A stretch of 43,618 nt of DNA. Source: Acholeplasmataceae bacterium. Lineage in GTDB: Bacteria; Bacillota_I; Bacilli_A; Acholeplasmatales; Acholeplasmataceae. Shown one piece after another: positions 22,236-29,570 of this stretch. Location: NCBI GenBank assembly GCA_028690555.1, contig JAQVBA010000001.1, positions 1 through 43,618 on the forward strand. Reading direction: 5' to 3'. The position numbers were made by a program, and so were the translations under genes. Position 1 is the first letter of the stretch. Every line of letters begins with the position of its first letter. The notes under the pieces were generated by a model that saw only the letters and a list, made by a program, of their open reading frames with translations, was not told the origin of the DNA and did not search any database.

Positions 22236-22756
22236 AGTTTTCCCTTCACATATTCATCAAGTTTTTGGTCATGTTCATTATATTCAATTTCATCAATCTC
22301 TTGGAAATCATAAATCACACCAACCACTTTTTTTGGTCGATATTTTTGTAAAAATTGATCATAATACCCTTTGCCATAGCCAATTCGATATAAATCTTTA
22401 GATATCGCTAAAGCAGGAGCAATCATATAATCAATAGCGGCATCCATCGGATTTTCTCCTTCAGGTTCCATCACACCAAATGAACTTTTATGAAATATCG
22501 TATCATCTGTGAATGGATAAAAATGCATGTCATGATGATCAATTCGTGGAAAAACAAAGACTTTATCATCACTGATGAGTCCTCTTAAATCAACTTCATT
22601 TCCCATCGGGTAAAAGATCGCAATCACTTTTGCTTTTTGATAGTTAGGATCTTTTTGAATCTGTTCTAAAATCGATGAATTTTGTTGTAATCTTTCTTCA
22701 ACATGCATGTCATTTCTCAATTTGAGCATGTGACTTCTAATTTCTTTTTTTGTCAT
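22232..22756 (-). CDS. 5-formyltetrahydrofolate cyclo-ligase
   Basis: 174 residues, the usual size. KKEIRSHMLKLRNDM at the N-terminus, VIAIFYPMGNEVDLRGL, MDAAIDYMIAPALAISKDLYRIGYGKGYYDQFL (the substrate- and ATP-binding GYGKGYYD motif). It converts 5-formyl-THF to 5,10-methenyl-THF with ATP. It overlaps both neighbours by 4 nt, so translation is tightly coupled within the cdaA operon. Confidence 0.94.
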   Translation of the reverse strand: MTKKEIRSHMLKLRNDMHVEERLQQNSSILEQIQKDPNYQKAKVIAIFYPMGNEVDLRGLISDDKVFVFPRIDHHDMHFYPFTDDTIFHKSSFGVMEPEGENPMDAAIDYMIAPALAISKDLYRIGYGKGYYDQFLQKYRPKKVVGVIYDFQEIDEIEYNEHDQKLDEYVKGKL

Positions 22757-24339
22757 GCAATATCCTTATAATAACATCCTTGGTTTTCAAACTGTGGATT
22801 TTCAGCAATCTTTAATGCCTGAAGGGCAGCTTGATACAATTCTTGTTCCTGTGTTGAATCACTACCACCAATGCTAATCCCTGCATATACATCAAGTTCA
22901 ACCGTTAATGATCCATACTGCATTATCAAGTTTAAGAATGTTGGATTTGATTTTATGCCATTGGCTAAAACATCCATCTTTCTTGTGTCTGTAATGGTAA
23001 CTGCAAATTCTAGTCCTGATAAACGAAAAATATCACCACTTTCAGAAACAAATGTTGAACGCATTTTTTTAATGTATTCAGCAATCATCATGTTCCCTAC
23101 TTCTCTTCCGTGCATCTCATTAATTTTAGGAATATTTTTTAGTTTAAAGACCACAAGTTCAAAATATCGACTGTCATTGAAAAAGTGGTGCATAGAAACC
23201 ATCAGTTCATGTTGATCTCTTAAGTTATCTAAAACATCAATATTAGAAGACATATAATGTTTCGTCTTAAGCGGATTAATGGTACCCATAATAAATGATC
23301 CACTCGTATCCTCAAAAAGTCTTTTTCCTTTTTCTTTAAACCAAACATAGCGATTATACACTAAGATGCGATAAGAGGTTTGATAATGTGGCTTATTTGG
23401 TGTTAATTCACCAATAAGGCTTAAATATTTCTTTAAATCTTCAGCTTCAATTCTACGTCTAAAATCGGTTAAATCCATCAAATTTTTAGGTAGATCTAAC
23501 ATTTTAGTAAGCGAATCGGATGCCCATATCGTTCTTTCATCAAGATCAATATAGAATAATCCTTCTTCGGAAATCTCAAGAGTTGCAATAAATTTGTGTC
23601 TGACACTTTCTAATTCATTTGTCGTTTGGTTGAGTTCTTTCTCGACAGACAATAAATCATAATCTGTTTTCTTCTCTCCAACACAAATTCTTCCTTTATA
23701 TTTACCAAGTGCATAAACAGGTTGCATCACCAAATGAAGGAAAATTTGAACACCATCCACATTGAGTAATGTTAACTCTTGAATCTCATCATCCCCAGGT
23801 TTTGCATGTTCCTTATAGGTTTGGTAATAACTTTCAAGCATTCGATTATTGACTTCTTGACCATTAAGTTTAATAAATCTGACGCGTTGATTTAAAACAC
23901 TAAACAATTTTTTACCAATGACATCTTCTTTTTCTAAACCAATTTCATGAAGTAAAGAAACAGACATGTCTTTGATGCGTTCTTTTCTATCCACCACATA
24001 ATATGCATTCCATTTACTATTTTTGATCGATTTCACAAAGAGTTGATAATGGTTTGCCTTCAATGTGGAAGATTTAAACATGCGATAGAATGTGAATAAA
24101 AAGACAATATAAATATAAAATGTAAATCCGATATATACCCATTGATAAATATCATGATTTTCGATGGTGTTTTTATAAATCATGAGCGAAAAGATGGATA
24201 TGGCAATATTAAGAAATGCCAAACCCATACTAAACTTGAGAACTTTTTCAGTTTGAATACTTTGGATTACGACGATGAACAAAGTCATCGTTGCAATTAC
24301 CAAAGGATAAATTGGATGCTGAAGCATATCACTCACCAC
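22753..24339 (-). CDS. Membrane PAS/degenerate-GGDEF sensory protein
   Basis: 528 residues: three membrane spans (about 12-28, 33-55, 64-88), a PAS-like domain (about 105-225), a short coiled coil (228-250), a second PAS-like domain (252-355) and a GGDEF-type fold (about 365-520). The active-site motif is RLSGLEFAV instead of RxGGDEF, so diguanylate cyclase activity is unlikely. The order TM-PAS-degenerate GGDEF recalls the N-terminal half of GdpP, the c-di-AMP phosphodiesterase, but no DHH/DHHA1 domain follows. It lies in the cdaA operon, so sensing linked to c-di-AMP is plausible (inference). Two GTG starts (24339, 24336) and an ATG at 24327 are possible; none has a strong SD. Confidence 0.85.
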   Translation of the reverse strand: MVSDMLQHPIYPLVIATMTLFIVVIQSIQTEKVLKFSMGLAFLNIAISIFSLMIYKNTIENHDIYQWVYIGFTFYIYIVFLFTFYRMFKSSTLKANHYQLFVKSIKNSKWNAYYVVDRKERIKDMSVSLLHEIGLEKEDVIGKKLFSVLNQRVRFIKLNGQEVNNRMLESYYQTYKEHAKPGDDEIQELTLLNVDGVQIFLHLVMQPVYALGKYKGRICVGEKKTDYDLLSVEKELNQTTNELESVRHKFIATLEISEEGLFYIDLDERTIWASDSLTKMLDLPKNLMDLTDFRRRIEAEDLKKYLSLIGELTPNKPHYQTSYRILVYNRYVWFKEKGKRLFEDTSGSFIMGTINPLKTKHYMSSNIDVLDNLRDQHELMVSMHHFFNDSRYFELVVFKLKNIPKINEMHGREVGNMMIAEYIKKMRSTFVSESGDIFRLSGLEFAVTITDTRKMDVLANGIKSNPTFLNLIMQYGSLTVELDVYAGISIGGSDSTQEQELYQAALQALKIAENPQFENQGCYYKDIA

Positions 24340-24509
24340 GTTATGTTAGGAAAAATATAGGTAAAAAAGATGATTGTTAAAGTGACAAATATTGAAATAA
24401 TCACAATTAATGCGGGATTTTTAGATAAATAAATCGATAATTTTTCTGCAACACTACGATTTGCAAAAAACTTGAAAGGTTCAAAAATTAACGTTATTAT
24501 TTTTTTCAT
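24333..24509 (-). CDS. 58-residue single-span membrane protein after cdaA (not in ORF track)
   Basis: The ORF reads MKKIITLIFEPFKFFANRSV..., then SKNP and a hydrophobic stretch of about 20 residues (ALIVIISIFVTLTIIFFTYIF) ending PNITW. GAGGT stands 7 nt before the ATG and overlaps the cdaA stop; the stop TGA overlaps the next gene's GTG codons. This placement and the ideal SD strongly suggest a real gene. The N-terminal half is amphipathic and basic, probably cytosolic, with the C-terminus outside. I do not recognise it. It takes the position of cdaR, the CdaA regulator gene in other Bacillota, but has no YbbR domain. A role with CdaA is inference from position only. Confidence 0.8.
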   Translation of the reverse strand: MKKIITLIFEPFKFFANRSVAEKLSIYLSKNPALIVIISIFVTLTIIFFTYIFPNITW

Positions 24510-24519
24510 AGGACAGACC

Positions 24520-25266
24520 TCACTTCATAAACATGTTGATGTATTCCATCAACTTATCGCGATCATTCAGTTTTAACATGATCCCTTCGACAGCGATTGA
24601 AACATTCCCGGTTTCTTCAGAAACAATTACAGTCAAGCTATCCGTAACTTCGCTAATTCCTAATCCAGCACGGTGTCTTGAACCCATGGTTTTATCGAAG
24701 TTTTGATTGTCTGATAACACAAAATAAGCACCTGCACATAAAATCTCATCACCACGAATGATAACTGCACCATCGTGTAATGGTGTATTTGGTGTAAAAA
24801 TATTAATTAGGATTTCTTTGGAAACGATACTATTCATTTGAATGGCTCGATCCGCATATTGATCAAGTGTATTATGCTTTTCAATAGTAATTAATGCGCC
24901 AATCTGTTGAGATGATAAAAACATCGCTGCATCAACAATATTTTGTTTTGTTTTTTCACTACCCATGACAATATTGTCTCGTTTTGTATCAGCTTTCCAA
25001 ATATTTTCAATGGATCTTCTTAGGTCCGGAGCCATGACGACAATCAATGCAATCGGAAGCCATTCTGTGAGATAATCTAGAACGATTGAACTAACAATAA
25101 TTCCAAAATAGTTCGCAAAATATGCAATGACATAAATAAAAACAAATGACAGTACGACTGATAGTATTTTTTTATTCGTAACTAGAAATTTAATCAGAAA
25201 GAAAATCATGACCCAAAGGACATAAGCATCCACGATTATCTTCCATATAGGTGTACCAAAAATCAT
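24520..25266 (-). CDS. cdaA: Diadenylate cyclase CdaA
   Basis: 248 residues. Three N-terminal membrane spans (about 10-90) are followed by the DAC domain with the catalytic signatures LHDGAVII (DGA) and GSRHRAGLG (RHR), plus IGALITIEKHNTLDQY. It makes c-di-AMP from two ATP at the membrane; c-di-AMP controls potassium and osmolyte balance. It heads the operon with AGGAG 8 nt before the ATG and an extended -10 promoter. The usual partners cdaR and glmM do not follow; instead a 58-residue membrane ORF and a PAS/GGDEF-like protein do. Confidence 0.96.
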   Translation of the reverse strand: MIFGTPIWKIIVDAYVLWVMIFFLIKFLVTNKKILSVVLSFVFIYVIAYFANYFGIIVSSIVLDYLTEWLPIALIVVMAPDLRRSIENIWKADTKRDNIVMGSEKTKQNIVDAAMFLSSQQIGALITIEKHNTLDQYADRAIQMNSIVSKEILINIFTPNTPLHDGAVIIRGDEILCAGAYFVLSDNQNFDKTMGSRHRAGLGISEVTDSLTVIVSEETGNVSIAVEGIMLKLNDRDKLMEYINMFMK

Positions 25267-25296
25267 CGCGATCGACTCCTTTAATGAACTATCATT

Positions 25297-25305
25297 ATTA
25301 TATCA
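25297..25305 (-). promoter_or_regulatory. Extended -10 promoter of cdaA
   Basis: The minus strand shows TGATATAAT about 30 nt before the cdaA ATG; no good -35 hexamer. It faces the divergent hflX promoter. Confidence 0.55.
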
Positions 25306-25330
25306 TAAGATAGAACTCAAAAAAGGTTAT

Positions 25331-25375
25331 GATTCATCGAATAATAAGAATTCTACATTGTAAATTTGATGAATC
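25331..25375. repeat. Spaced inverted repeat GATTCATC...GATGAATC in the cdaA/hflX intergenic region
   Basis: Perfect 8-bp arms at 25331-25338 and 25368-25375, 29 nt apart, bracket the hflX -35 hexamer; the right arm lies between -35 and -10. It may be a regulator site, or chance in AT-rich DNA. Confidence 0.4.
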
Positions 25376-25386
25376 CACACTATAAT
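25358..25386 (+). promoter_or_regulatory. Promoter of the hflX leader (TTGTAA-17-TATAAT)
   Basis: TTGTAA at 25358-25363 and TATAAT at 25381-25386 with 17 nt between. Expected transcript start near 25393, giving a leader of about 130 nt before hflX. Confidence 0.75.
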
Positions 25387-25400
25387 GAAATTGCAATAAA

Positions 25401-25474
25401 GGATGGAGGTTAGACCATGTCCAATCAATTATACAATCTATTTGATTAATCCATCCATGGAAAGATCCATGGGT
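25401..25474 (+). promoter_or_regulatory. hflX leader RNA with mutually exclusive hairpins
   Basis: GGATGG (25401-25406), overlapping the uORF SD, is complementary to CCATCC (25451-25456), just after the uORF stop. Alternatively ATCCATGG (25453-25460) pairs with CCATGGGT (25467-25474) around a 6-nt loop. The pairings share bases 25453-25456, so they exclude each other. No U-tract follows, which points to control of translation or RNA stability rather than termination. Confidence 0.5.
25417..25449 (+). CDS. Leader peptide MSNQLYNLFD upstream of hflX
   Basis: A 10-codon ORF with a perfect GGAGG 7 nt before its ATG, a stronger ribosome site than that of hflX. It begins about 25 nt after the predicted transcript start and ends 76 nt before hflX. 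Short uORFs control antibiotic- or stalling-responsive genes, and HflX rescues stalled ribosomes, so ribosome-sensing regulation is plausible. The function of the peptide itself is unknown. Confidence 0.6.
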   Translation: MSNQLYNLFD

Positions 25475-25525
25475 ATTCTAGGGCTACTTAAGCAGTTTGT
25501 TAAACAATCATAATGAGGTAAAACT

Positions 25526-26776
25526 ATGGATCAAGCACTACTTGTCGGTTTAAATTTAAACAGTCAATACGAACTCATGTCAAAATCACTTGATGAACTC
25601 GAGCATTTGGCATTAGCGTTAGGTATTGAAACAAAAGAAAAAATAATTCAAAATGCACAAAAAATCACACCAAGATTTTATATTGGTAGCGGAAAAGTTC
25701 AAGAAATCAAACAAATGATTCCCGTTTTGGATATCACGATGGTGATTTTTGATGACACGCTATCTCCTGCACAACTTAAGAATTTAGAAAAAGAACTTGA
25801 AGTTCAAGTAATGGATCGAAGTTTCTTAATCTTATCAATTTTCGCACTCAGAGCTCAAAGCAAAGAAGCTGTTTTAGAGGTTTCTCTAGCTCAAAAACTT
25901 TATATGTTACCACGTCTCGTTGGTCTTGGAAATTCACTTTCTAGACAAGGTGGTGGTTCTTATAACGCAAAAGGTCCTGGGGAAACAAAATTAGAACTCG
26001 ATCGAAGAAAATTGGTTAGAGAAATTAGCATCATTAAAAAAGAACTCGAAAAGATTGATGCTGAAAAAGAATTATCAAGAAAACAAAGAAAAAAGAATCA
26101 AATTCCAGTCGTTGCATTAGTGGGTTATACCAATGCTGGTAAGTCTTCTATCATGAACAGTTTATCTGAATTGTTGAATCATGATTCAGAACCAGTATTT
26201 GAAAAAGATATGCTATTTGCAACATTAGATACAAAAGCTAAACGTTTAAAAAAACAAAACTATCCGCCATTTATCTTAATTGACACGGTTGGATTTGTAT
26301 CAAAACTTCCCCATGAACTTATTCGTTCATTTGAATCTACATTAAAAGATGTGGTTGAAGCTGATTTGTTGTTACATGTTGTTGATGGTTATGATTTTGA
26401 CGAACGTCAAATCGAAACGACAAAATCTGTATTACACTCTATTGGAGCAAGCGATATTGAGCGTATTTTAGTTTTTACAAAAAAAGAAATAGCTGAAAAG
26501 AATCCTCCAATCGATGATGATTACATTTTTGTATCAAATCGAACGAAAGAAAATATCGATGTATTAGTCGATACAATCTATGGTCATTTATACAAAGAAA
26601 GTCGAATCACACACTTATTAATTCCATTTAATCAAGGCCAAATTTATTCTCAAATTAAAGAAAATAATACAGTGTTAGAAACTAAATATGATGAAAATGG
26701 AACTTTTGTAAGGGTAATCTTAACCCCAGATCAACAAACATTATATCGATCTTTCATTATTTCTAAAAAGGCTTAA
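25526..26776 (+). CDS. hflX: Ribosome-associated GTPase HflX
   Basis: 416 residues, usual length. The N-terminal HflX domain contains TPRFYIGSGKVQEIK and VIFDDTLSPAQLKNLE; a Gly-rich linker GGGSYNAKGPGETKLELDRR and a coiled segment follow; the G domain has GYTNAGKSSIMN (G1), DTVGFVSKLPHELI (G3) and VFTKKE (G4 variant of NKxD). HflX splits stalled 70S ribosomes under stress. GAGGT stands 6 nt before the ATG. The G4 motif here is TKKE rather than NKID, a variation worth noting for nucleotide specificity. Expression probably depends on the leader described above. Confidence 0.96.
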   Translation: MDQALLVGLNLNSQYELMSKSLDELEHLALALGIETKEKIIQNAQKITPRFYIGSGKVQEIKQMIPVLDITMVIFDDTLSPAQLKNLEKELEVQVMDRSFLILSIFALRAQSKEAVLEVSLAQKLYMLPRLVGLGNSLSRQGGGSYNAKGPGETKLELDRRKLVREISIIKKELEKIDAEKELSRKQRKKNQIPVVALVGYTNAGKSSIMNSLSELLNHDSEPVFEKDMLFATLDTKAKRLKKQNYPPFILIDTVGFVSKLPHELIRSFESTLKDVVEADLLLHVVDGYDFDERQIETTKSVLHSIGASDIERILVFTKKEIAEKNPPIDDDYIFVSNRTKENIDVLVDTIYGHLYKESRITHLLIPFNQGQIYSQIKENNTVLETKYDENGTFVRVILTPDQQTLYRSFIISKKA

Positions 26777-26802
26777 TGATGCTATTTTCAAGTTTATTAA
26801 AC

Positions 26803-26831
26803 AAAAAAGGATGAATGATTCATCCTTTTTA
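26803..26831. terminator. Bidirectional terminator between hflX and tRNA-Ser
   Basis: The stem GGATGAA-TGA-TTCATCC is flanked by six A on the left and five T on the right, so it can end both hflX (plus) and the dusB-tRNA transcript (minus). Confidence 0.85.
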
Positions 26832-26838
26832 TCTTATA

Positions 26839-26927
26839 TGGCGGAAGAGATGGGATTCGAACCCATGTACCCTTGCGGGTAACTGCATTTCGAGTGCAGC
26901 TCGTTATGACCACTTCGATACTCTTCC
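26839..26927 (-). tRNA. tRNA-Ser (anticodon CGA)
   Basis: The complement folds as a class II tRNA: acceptor GGAAGAG/CTCTTCC, anticodon stem-loop CTGCA-CTCGAAA-TGCAG giving anticodon CGA (reads UCG), a long variable arm (ACCCGCAAGGGT), T-arm ATGGGTTCGAATCCCAT, discriminator G and an encoded CCA. It starts 17 nt after the dusB stop with no promoter or terminator between, so it is probably processed from the dusB transcript. Confidence 0.95.
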
Positions 26928-26944
26928 AAGATTAAGTAATCTTA

Positions 26945-27922
26945 TTATATCGAATTTAAAAAGAAATGGTCAACATGTTCAATAAATTCTTTCTTTGTTT
27001 TGGTTTGAGATAGTTTTCGTCTTAAATCACTAGCGTGTTCCAATCCTTTTAAGTACCAAGGACCATGACTTCTCATTTCCAGGATTGCGACATGTTCTCC
27101 TTTTAGTTCAACCAGTGAATCCATGTGGCGAATCATCATATCGCGAATTTCCATTTTAGAAGGTCTTTCAATGATTTCACCAGTTTTTAAATAAGCGTCG
27201 ATTTCTCTAAAAATCCATGGATTTCCTAGTGCTGCTCTACCAATCATGATAGCGTCACATTTTGTATATTCTAACATTCTTTTTGCTGATGGTCCATCGA
27301 CTACATCGCCATTCCCAATCACAGGAATCGATACATTTTCTTTCACAGCTTTGATCACATCTAAATCTGCAGTACCTGTGTACCCTTGAGATCTTGTTCT
27401 GGCATGGACTGTAATTGCTTTAGCTCCAGCTTTTTCAATTTGTTTTGCGACTTCTACTGCATTGACAGTATTCGAATCCCAACCACTTCTTATTTTTACA
27501 GTGACAGGTTTTGATACACTGGATGATACAGCCTTAACAATGTCATAAATACGATTAGGATCTTTCATTAATGATGCTCCTGCTTGTGCCTTTATGGCAA
27601 CTTTAGGAACTGGACATCCCATATTGATATCAATAATGTCACAGTTGCTATGTTGGTCAATATATATCGCTGCTTGAACCATCGTTTCTAAATCTGCTCC
27701 AAAGATTTGTTGAGCCATCGGCTTTTCATAATCTGTCATGAAAAGGAGATCTTTAGTTTTTTGGTTTTCATAGATTAAACCTTTATCAGATACCATTTCA
27801 GCAAAAACTAATCCCGCACCATATTGACGAGATAAAATGCGAAAAGGACTGTTAGAAACGCCAGCCATTGGAGCTAATACGATTTTATTATGTACATCGA
27901 TATGACCAATTTTAAAAGACAT
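26945..27922 (-). CDS. dusB: tRNA-dihydrouridine synthase (DusB type)
   Basis: 325 residues of an FMN TIM-barrel: LAPMAGVSNSPFRILSRQYGAGLVFAEMVS, INMGCPVPKVAIKAQAGASLM with the catalytic cysteine, VKIRSGWD, ITVHARTRSQGYTG, GNGDV and IGRAALGNPWIF. It reduces specific uridines in tRNA D-loops with NAD(P)H. In Bacillota a DusB-like enzyme is common; the exact positions modified cannot be told. GGGTG stands 9 nt before the ATG. A tRNA-Ser gene follows on the same transcript. Confidence 0.95.
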   Translation of the reverse strand: MSFKIGHIDVHNKIVLAPMAGVSNSPFRILSRQYGAGLVFAEMVSDKGLIYENQKTKDLLFMTDYEKPMAQQIFGADLETMVQAAIYIDQHSNCDIIDINMGCPVPKVAIKAQAGASLMKDPNRIYDIVKAVSSSVSKPVTVKIRSGWDSNTVNAVEVAKQIEKAGAKAITVHARTRSQGYTGTADLDVIKAVKENVSIPVIGNGDVVDGPSAKRMLEYTKCDAIMIGRAALGNPWIFREIDAYLKTGEIIERPSKMEIRDMMIRHMDSLVELKGEHVAILEMRSHGPWYLKGLEHASDLRRKLSQTKTKKEFIEHVDHFFLNSI

Positions 27923-27940
27923 TCAAAAATCACCCGATTC

Positions 27941-27969
27941 ATTGTATCACAGGCATAAAAAAGATTCAA
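27941..27969 (-). promoter_or_regulatory. Promoter of dusB-tRNA-Ser (TTGAAT-17-TACAAT)
   Basis: On the minus strand TTGAAT (27964-27969) and TACAAT (27941-27946) are 17 nt apart, 19 nt before the dusB ATG. It lies divergent from hslO, whose likely -10 is TACAAT at 27976-27981 on the plus strand. Confidence 0.65.
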
Positions 27970-28005
27970 ACATGCTACAATATGGAATGTAAAGGAAGGT
28001 TTATG

Positions 28006-28887
28006 ATGAAAGATTACGCGTTAATTGCATATGCATATGATCAATCGGTAAGAATTTACGTTGCTAGTTCTACAAATTTAGTAGAAAAGGCTAGACAAAT
28101 TCATGAAACTTGGCCAACAGCAACCGCTGCTTTGGGACGAGTTTTAACTGTATCTGCCATGATGGGCATGATGTATAAAGAGGGCGAAAGAATCACAATT
28201 AGAATTAAAGGTGATGGCCCAATAGGAACTCTATTAGTAGAAAGTAATCCTTTAGGTGAAGTTCGCGGAGAAATATTAAACCCTAACGTATATATTAAAT
28301 ACGAAAATGGCCCTAAGGCTGGTAAATTAAACGTTGGTGAAGCCGTCGGTAAAGGTTTCTTACATGTAACAAAAGATTTAGGAATGAAAGATTTTTTCAC
28401 GTCATCATCTGCACTACAAACAGGCGAAATTGGTGATGATTTTACCTATTATTTTGCACTTTCCGAACAAACACCTTCTTCAGTGGGTGTTGGTGTTTTA
28501 GTGAATGTCGATCAAACGGTCTTAGCAAGCGGTGGCTACATTTTACAGCTCATGCCGAATGCCTCTGAAGAAACCATACAAAAGATTGAAAAGACTATTG
28601 GAAACTTCCCTGCTGTCTCATCGTTAATTCAAATCGGAAAAACACCAGAAGATATTTTGCATATGTTATCTGATGGTACAGAAGAAATCTTAAAAAAACA
28701 ACCCATTGATTATGTGTGTCGTTGTTCAAAAGATGGTTTTGCAAGATCTTTATCCGCACTGGATCAAGAAACGCTAAATACGTTAATCCATGAAGATGGT
28801 CAAGCTGAGATTGAATGTCACTTTTGTCATAAAAAGTATACTTTTACAAAAGAAGAATTAATTAATATCGAAAAAAATCGAAAATAA
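28006..28887 (+). CDS. hslO: Redox-regulated chaperone Hsp33
   Basis: Hsp33 is an oxidation-activated holdase. The N-terminal domain has YALIAYAYDQSVRIYVA and TAAALGRVLTVSAMMG; the C-terminal redox switch has the four zinc cysteines as CRC...CHFC (about 60 residues from the end). The track starts at 27982, but the family begins near MKDYALI. The ATG at 28006 has GGAAGG 6 nt upstream; 28003 is an alternative only 3 nt away from it. About 293 residues. Monocistronic. Confidence 0.95.
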   Translation: MKDYALIAYAYDQSVRIYVASSTNLVEKARQIHETWPTATAALGRVLTVSAMMGMMYKEGERITIRIKGDGPIGTLLVESNPLGEVRGEILNPNVYIKYENGPKAGKLNVGEAVGKGFLHVTKDLGMKDFFTSSSALQTGEIGDDFTYYFALSEQTPSSVGVGVLVNVDQTVLASGGYILQLMPNASEETIQKIEKTIGNFPAVSSLIQIGKTPEDILHMLSDGTEEILKKQPIDYVCRCSKDGFARSLSALDQETLNTLIHEDGQAEIECHFCHKKYTFTKEELINIEKNRK

Positions 28888-28889
28888 AA

Positions 28890-28910
28890 GGATGCCGAGC
28901 ATCCTTTTTT
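28890..28910. terminator. Bidirectional terminator between hslO and maf
   Basis: The stem GGATGC-CGA-GCATCC is followed by six T on the plus strand and by TTTTATTTT on the minus strand. It serves two convergent genes, and its right side touches the maf stop codon. Confidence 0.85.
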
Positions 28911-29463
28911 ATTGGAAATCTTTTAAAGCGTCCATTAAATCCTTTAAAGGTAATCCAACAATGGTGAAGAAATCACCTTTGTAGTGGTCAACTAAGTTTC
29001 CACCATCACCTTGAATCCCATAAGCACCAGCTTTATCCATGGGTTCTCCGGTTTTAATGTAATTATGAATTTCAAGATCGCTTAATGGTTTCATTGAAAC
29101 TTCAGCTTCCGTTATAAACGTATGTATTTTTTCACCTTTCACTAAACAAACAGCTGTATATACCACATGACGATCTGCAGAAAGCTTCTTTAGCATGCGA
29201 TACGCGTCATCTTCGTCTTTTGGTTTCCCCAAAATCGTGTTTTCATGAACGACGATCGTATCTGCACCGATGATGATATCATCTGGATGATTTTTAGCAA
29301 CATGAAGTGCTTTTTGTTTCGCAAGTTCTATGGCTAATTCAGTTGGTTTAAGTTTGCTATCGACATCTTCTTCATCAATATGACTAGGTTCAACAATGAA
29401 ATCTAGACCAAAATCTGATAAAAGTTTCGCACGTCTTGGTGAACTACTTGCAAGAATCAACAT
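28909..29463 (-). CDS. maf: Maf-type nucleoside triphosphate pyrophosphatase
   Basis: 184 residues. ILASSSPRRAKLL (phosphate-binding SSPRR), PSHIDEE, IIGADTIVVHENTILGKPKD and the late GAYGIQGDGG motif define the Maf family. Maf proteins hydrolyse nucleoside triphosphates, usually dTTP, UTP or modified nucleotides, as house-cleaning enzymes and are linked to arrest of septum formation in Bacillus. GGGAGGG stands 6 nt before the ATG. An extended -10 (TGTTATAAT) lies at about 29489-29497, divergent from tilS. Confidence 0.95.
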   Translation of the reverse strand: MLILASSSPRRAKLLSDFGLDFIVEPSHIDEEDVDSKLKPTELAIELAKQKALHVAKNHPDDIIIGADTIVVHENTILGKPKDEDDAYRMLKKLSADRHVVYTAVCLVKGEKIHTFITEAEVSMKPLSDLEIHNYIKTGEPMDKAGAYGIQGDGGNLVDHYKGDFFTIVGLPLKDLMDALKDFQ

Positions 29464-29488
29464 GTATTACCCTCCCTGTCCTTTAATT

Positions 29489-29497
29489 ATTATAACA
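29489..29497 (-). promoter_or_regulatory. Extended -10 promoter of maf
   Basis: The minus strand reads TGTTATAAT, 25 nt before the maf start; no clear -35. Confidence 0.5.
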
Positions 29498-29537
29498 CGA
29501 GCGCCTTACTTTTAAGCCAATGATTTATGTTTGCACA

Positions 29538-29546
29538 TGGTATAAT
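29538..29546 (+). promoter_or_regulatory. Extended -10 promoter of the tilS-hpt-ftsH-rqcP operon
   Basis: The plus strand reads TGGTATAAT (TGn plus consensus TATAAT), 24 nt before the tilS ATG, with AAAGGA as SD. No good -35 is present. Confidence 0.55.
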
Positions 29547-29570
29547 GGTGCTATGAAAGGAAAGTAAATA

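Noticed and set aside
22871-23215. 114-residue plus-strand ORF
   Set aside because: Antisense to the GGDEF-like domain, no SD, no recognisable domain.
25417-25530. Transcription terminator in the hflX leader
   Set aside because: Hairpins exist, but no U-tract follows either, so classical termination attenuation is not supported.
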